The notes under the pieces: generated by a model | Told to the model about the DNA's origin: nothing | The model's database searches: none | The model's input: the letters and a program-made list of their open reading frames with translations, nothing else | Assembly (NCBI GenBank): GCA_964592775.1 | Contig: CAZQFX010000008.1 | Location: 1-34,563 of the forward strand | From: SURF-21 sp964592775 | Lineage (GTDB): Bacteria; Actinomycetota; Geothermincolia; Geothermincolales; RBG-13-55-18 | DNA: 34,563 nucleotides | Reading direction: 5' to 3' | Shown here: in pieces, positions 31,991 to 34,563 of the stretch | Position numbering within the stretch: the first letter of the stretch is position 1 | How the letters are laid out: each line of letters opens with the position of its first letter | Translations under genes and position numbers: made by a program

Positions 31991-32755
31991 ATGCCGGAGG
32001 TAGGCCTGCGGGTCCAACCCGTAGGGGTGAGATTCTACGCGCGGGGTGAAAACGAACCGCAGGGCCTCCCACTCTACGAGGGGATCAGCTATTGCGACGC
32101 GGTGAGGCGCGCGACCGGAGGCGAGGAACTGCTCTTGCGCGCGGAGTCTATAAACGCGTGCAGGTGGAGCCCGGTGGTGCTCGGACTGAAGGAAGCGGAG
32201 AGCGGCTTCGAGAAACGGCAGGAGCCCAGGCTGCAGGGGACGCAGGCCATAATGCTGGCTCCCTTGTCCACCTTCGAGGCCAAAGGTGTGCGGCCCGACG
32301 TGGTCGTCCTGCGCGATGAACCGGGGACCCTGCGCTATCTGGCGAGGACGCTGGGAGACAACCGCTGCGTGCGCGAGTATGCCGGCGAGCTGGACAAGAG
32401 CGCCCTGCAATACCTGTGGGAGAACCGCTCCGACTGGAAGGTGCGGCTGACCATGGCCGTCAACCGCCTCCTGTCCCTCCTGCAGAAACGGGAGTGGTTC
32501 AGGAAGCTCATCGCCGCTATCTTCCGCAGTGAGGTCGTCTCGGACCTCTTCGACCGCGTCATCAGCCGCACCATGGCCGACATGTCCATGTGCCGCAACT
32601 CCTCCGTCATCCCCCACAAGACGGGATGCGCCAACATATCCTTCTTCTGCACCGGGGGCATCGCCTGGGGCATGAACGACCCCCGCAACATGACCTCCGG
32701 CTGGTCCTGGCCCGTCTTCGAGGAGCTGCGCAATAAGGTCACCCTGAAGTGGTAA
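31991..32755 (+). CDS. DUF169-family protein
   Basis: The 254-residue soluble protein matches the general pattern of DUF169 (COG2043) as I remember it. VGVRFY is near the N-terminus, SYCDAVRRATGG follows with Cys35, and then SINACRWSPVVLGL with Cys57. The C-terminal part has MSMCRNSSVIPHKTGCANISFFCTGG, with three more cysteines. The function of the family is unknown; the conserved Cys suggest redox or metal chemistry. Start ATG 31991 is preceded by AAAGGGGGAG and a TATAAT box. It is a single gene with repeat copies on both sides (31861 and 32826). Confidence 0.75.
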   Translation: MPEVGLRVQPVGVRFYARGENEPQGLPLYEGISYCDAVRRATGGEELLLRAESINACRWSPVVLGLKEAESGFEKRQEPRLQGTQAIMLAPLSTFEAKGVRPDVVVLRDEPGTLRYLARTLGDNRCVREYAGELDKSALQYLWENRSDWKVRLTMAVNRLLSLLQKREWFRKLIAAIFRSEVVSDLFDRVISRTMADMSMCRNSSVIPHKTGCANISFFCTGGIAWGMNDPRNMTSGWSWPVFEELRNKVTLKW

Positions 32756-32825
32756 GTTCTTAGACCGGAGGTTCGATCTTTTCCCCGGAGGGTGGGGTCA
32801 GCCCTGGCACGGGATCGGCAGGGGT

Positions 32826-32926
32826 CTGCCATGAAAATACCCTGTCCGATACCATATGTTGTGCGCTTGATCGCGGGAGATTTTCATCGGAGGTGTCGCG
32901 GCCGCGCGACATGGGTGACTGACCCC
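32826..32926 (+). repeat. Dispersed intergenic repeat, copy 4 (long form)
   Basis: About 101 bases with the central CATATGTTGTGC block and GAGATTTTC shared with copy 2, and the GACTGACC end shared with copies 1 and 3. TGTCGCG (32894-32900) pairs with CGCGACA (32905-32911), seven pairs. Relative to copies 1 and 3 a C-G pair of the stem is replaced by T-A. A small GGCAG/CTGCC hairpin (32817-32830) touches its left end. Confidence 0.75.
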
Positions 32927-32985
32927 ATTCCCATCACATAGGATCAATGATGGATGTATACCCTGGAATCGAAATGAGGCATGGC

Positions 32986-34563
32986 TCAATCCTCGGCGTA
33001 GGCCGAGGCCCCTACCCTGGCGAAGGTGAAGTCCCCGCCCGGGTCCACGTCCACCTCGATGAGGTCGCCCTCGGCGAAGTCCCCCTCCAGCAGCCTTCGC
33101 GCCAGCCCGTCCTGGATCTCGCGCTGTATGACGCGTTTGAGGGGCCGCGCGCCGTAGTTGGGGTCGAAGCCCTCCACGGCGAGCGTCTCCCTGGCCTTGC
33201 CGGTGAGGCGGATGTCCAGCTTGCGCTCGGCGAGGCGTTCGCGCAGGTTCTCTACCTGGATGTCTGTGATCTGCTCTATCTCCTCCATGCCCAGGGGATC
33301 GAAGACGATGATCTCATCCAGGCGGTTGAGGAACTCCGGCCGGAAGTGCGCTTTGAGCGTCTCCATGACCATGTCCCGTACCTCGCCGCGGTCGGGCTCC
33401 GCCGCGTCCTGGTAGAGGTGGCTCCCGATGTTCGAGGTCATGATGATAACCGTGTTCTTGAAGTCCACGGTGCGGCCGTGGCCGTCGGTGAGACGCCCGT
33501 CGTCCAGGATCTGCAGCAGCAGGTTGAAGACGTCGCCGTGGGCTTTCTCTATCTCGTCCAGCAGGATGACGCTGTAGGGGCGCCGGTGCACCGCCTCGGT
33601 GAGCTGGCCTCCCTCCTCGTAGCCGATGTAGCCGGGGGGTGCACCGATGAGCCGGGAGACGGTATGCCGCTCCATGTACTCGCTCATGTCCAGGCGCACC
33701 ATGGCCCGCTCGTCGTCGAAGAGGAATTCCGCCAGGGCGCGCGCCAGCTCCGTCTTGCCCACCCCGGTGGGCCCCAGGAAGAGGAAGGAGCCGATGGGCC
33801 GGTTGGGGTCCTGCAGCCCCGCGCGGGCGCGACGGATGGCGTTGGATACTTTTACCAGAGCCTCCTCCTGCCCCACCACGCGCCGGCGCAGGCGATCCTC
33901 CATGCGGATGAGCTTCTCCACCTCCCCCTCCAGCAGCCTGGAGACAGGGATGTGCGTCCAGGAGGAGACGACCTCGGCGATGTCCTCGTCGTCGACCTCC
34001 TCCTTGAGCATCTTACGCTCCTTCTGCAGCTCCTGCAGGCGCCGGTTCTCCTCCTCCAGCCTGCCCTGCAGCTCGGTGGACTCGCCGTAGCGCAGACGGG
34101 CCGCCTTCTCCAGGTCGCCCTCGCGCTCCGCCCTCTGCTCCTCTATCTTCACCTGCTCCAGGCGCTCCTTGAGCCCGCGTATGCGGCCGATGCTCTCCTT
34201 CTCCGCCAGCCAGTGCCCCTTCATCTCCGTGGAGCGCTCCTTGAGCTCGGCGAGCTCGGCCTCGAGCTTCTCCAGGCGTTCCCTGGAGGCCTTGTCCTTC
34301 TCCTTCTTCAGGGCCTGTTTCTCGATCTCGAGCTGCTTGACGCGCCGTTCCACCTCGTCTATCTCCGTGGGCATGGAGTCGATCTCGATGCGCAGCCGCG
34401 AGGCCGCCTCGTCCACGAGGTCGATGGCTTTGTCCGGCAGGTAGCGGTCGGAGATGTAACGGTCGGAGAGCATGGCCGCCGCCACCAGGGCCGAGTCCTG
34501 GATGCGCACCCCGTGGTGTACCTCGTAGCGCTCCTTCAGTCCCCTGAGGATGGCGATGGTGTC
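32986..34563 (-). CDS. clpB: ATP-dependent disaggregase ClpB, C-terminal part (gene runs off the window)
   Basis: ClpB rescues aggregated proteins with DnaK. The visible 525 residues begin inside the first ATPase domain (TIAILRGLKERYEVHHGVRIQD, with DSALVAAAMLSDRYISDRYLPDKAIDLVDEA). The long charged coiled-coil middle domain follows, which separates ClpB from ClpA/ClpX. The second ATPase domain has VVGQEEAL, Walker A GPTGVGKT, Walker B ILLDEIEKAH, the pore-loop GYIGYEEGG, sensor TSNIGS and RPEFLNRLDE, and the D2-small domain GARPLKRVIQ. The N-terminal domain and the start lie beyond base 34563. The stop is at 32986-32988; no clear terminator follows. The final extension after EVDVDPGGDF is short and unremarkable. 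Confidence 0.95.
   Translation of the reverse strand, partial: DTIAILRGLKERYEVHHGVRIQDSALVAAAMLSDRYISDRYLPDKAIDLVDEAASRLRIEIDSMPTEIDEVERRVKQLEIEKQALKKEKDKASRERLEKLEAELAELKERSTEMKGHWLAEKESIGRIRGLKERLEQVKIEEQRAEREGDLEKAARLRYGESTELQGRLEEENRRLQELQKERKMLKEEVDDEDIAEVVSSWTHIPVSRLLEGEVEKLIRMEDRLRRRVVGQEEALVKVSNAIRRARAGLQDPNRPIGSFLFLGPTGVGKTELARALAEFLFDDERAMVRLDMSEYMERHTVSRLIGAPPGYIGYEEGGQLTEAVHRRPYSVILLDEIEKAHGDVFNLLLQILDDGRLTDGHGRTVDFKNTVIIMTSNIGSHLYQDAAEPDRGEVRDMVMETLKAHFRPEFLNRLDEIIVFDPLGMEEIEQITDIQVENLRERLAERKLDIRLTGKARETLAVEGFDPNYGARPLKRVIQREIQDGLARRLLEGDFAEGDLIEVDVDPGGDFTFARVGASAYAED

Noticed and set aside
31763..32617. N-terminal extension of the flavoprotein to 742 residues
   Set aside because: The extra part is antisense to the DUF169 gene and runs through a dispersed repeat; the Rossmann fold begins right after ATG 31762.
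1..34563. CRISPR arrays, tRNA or rRNA genes, prophage genes
   Set aside because: I looked for regularly spaced repeats, cloverleaf-like segments with CCA-type ends and phage structural genes, and saw none.

Overview
The window comes from a high-GC (visually about 65%) bacterial genome. It holds two complete-looking anabolic clusters pointing towards each other, with a short accessory stretch between them and a mixed region to the right. GTG and TTG starts are frequent, start and stop codons often overlap, and at least one transcript looks leaderless. With iron-sulfur and DUF169-type proteins nearby, this fits an anaerobic member of the Actinomycetota or a related high-GC lineage, probably from an assembled environmental genome because there is a scaffold gap of 100 Ns. 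The taxonomic guess is inference only.

Left, plus strand (61-7132): a full tryptophan operon in the order trpE-G-D-C-F-B-A. It is preceded by a near-consensus promoter, a 15-residue leader peptide with three consecutive Trp codons, and a set of mutually exclusive hairpins ending in a strong intrinsic terminator: a classical ribosome-mediated attenuator. Most genes overlap their neighbour. At the two places where they do not (trpD-trpC and trpB-trpA), small ORFs bridge the gap with start/stop overlaps at both ends.

Middle (7133-13234): an orphan slipin; a divergently placed multi-cluster Fe-S protein; a scaffold gap flanked by an identical 55-bp sequence; then a Gfo/Idh/MocA oxidoreductase, a small YdcZ-type membrane protein, an MFS transporter and a small two-helix membrane protein.

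Right of that, minus strand (13235-27105): a de novo purine cluster, read purA, purD, purE, purB, purC-purS, purQ, purL, purF, purM, purN, purH. It covers PRPP to IMP plus the purA/purB branch to AMP, except that no purK is present. PurS is fused to the C-terminus of PurC, and the fused ORF still contains what looks like the original purS ribosome-binding site and TTG start. The last part (27208-34563) has an RND/MMPL membrane protein, an ISL3-like transposase remnant in a 600-bp gene-poor stretch, a COG2509-type flavoprotein, a DUF169 protein and the 3' two thirds of clpB, cut by the window end.

Four copies of a roughly 60-110 bp intergenic repeat, all in the same orientation, sit at 13010, 21112, 31861 and 32826. 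Their shared hairpin shows compensating base changes. The most interesting observations are the purC-purS fusion with a preserved internal start, the trp leader, the bridging mini-ORFs and this repeat family. I cannot establish from sequence alone that any of them is undescribed.
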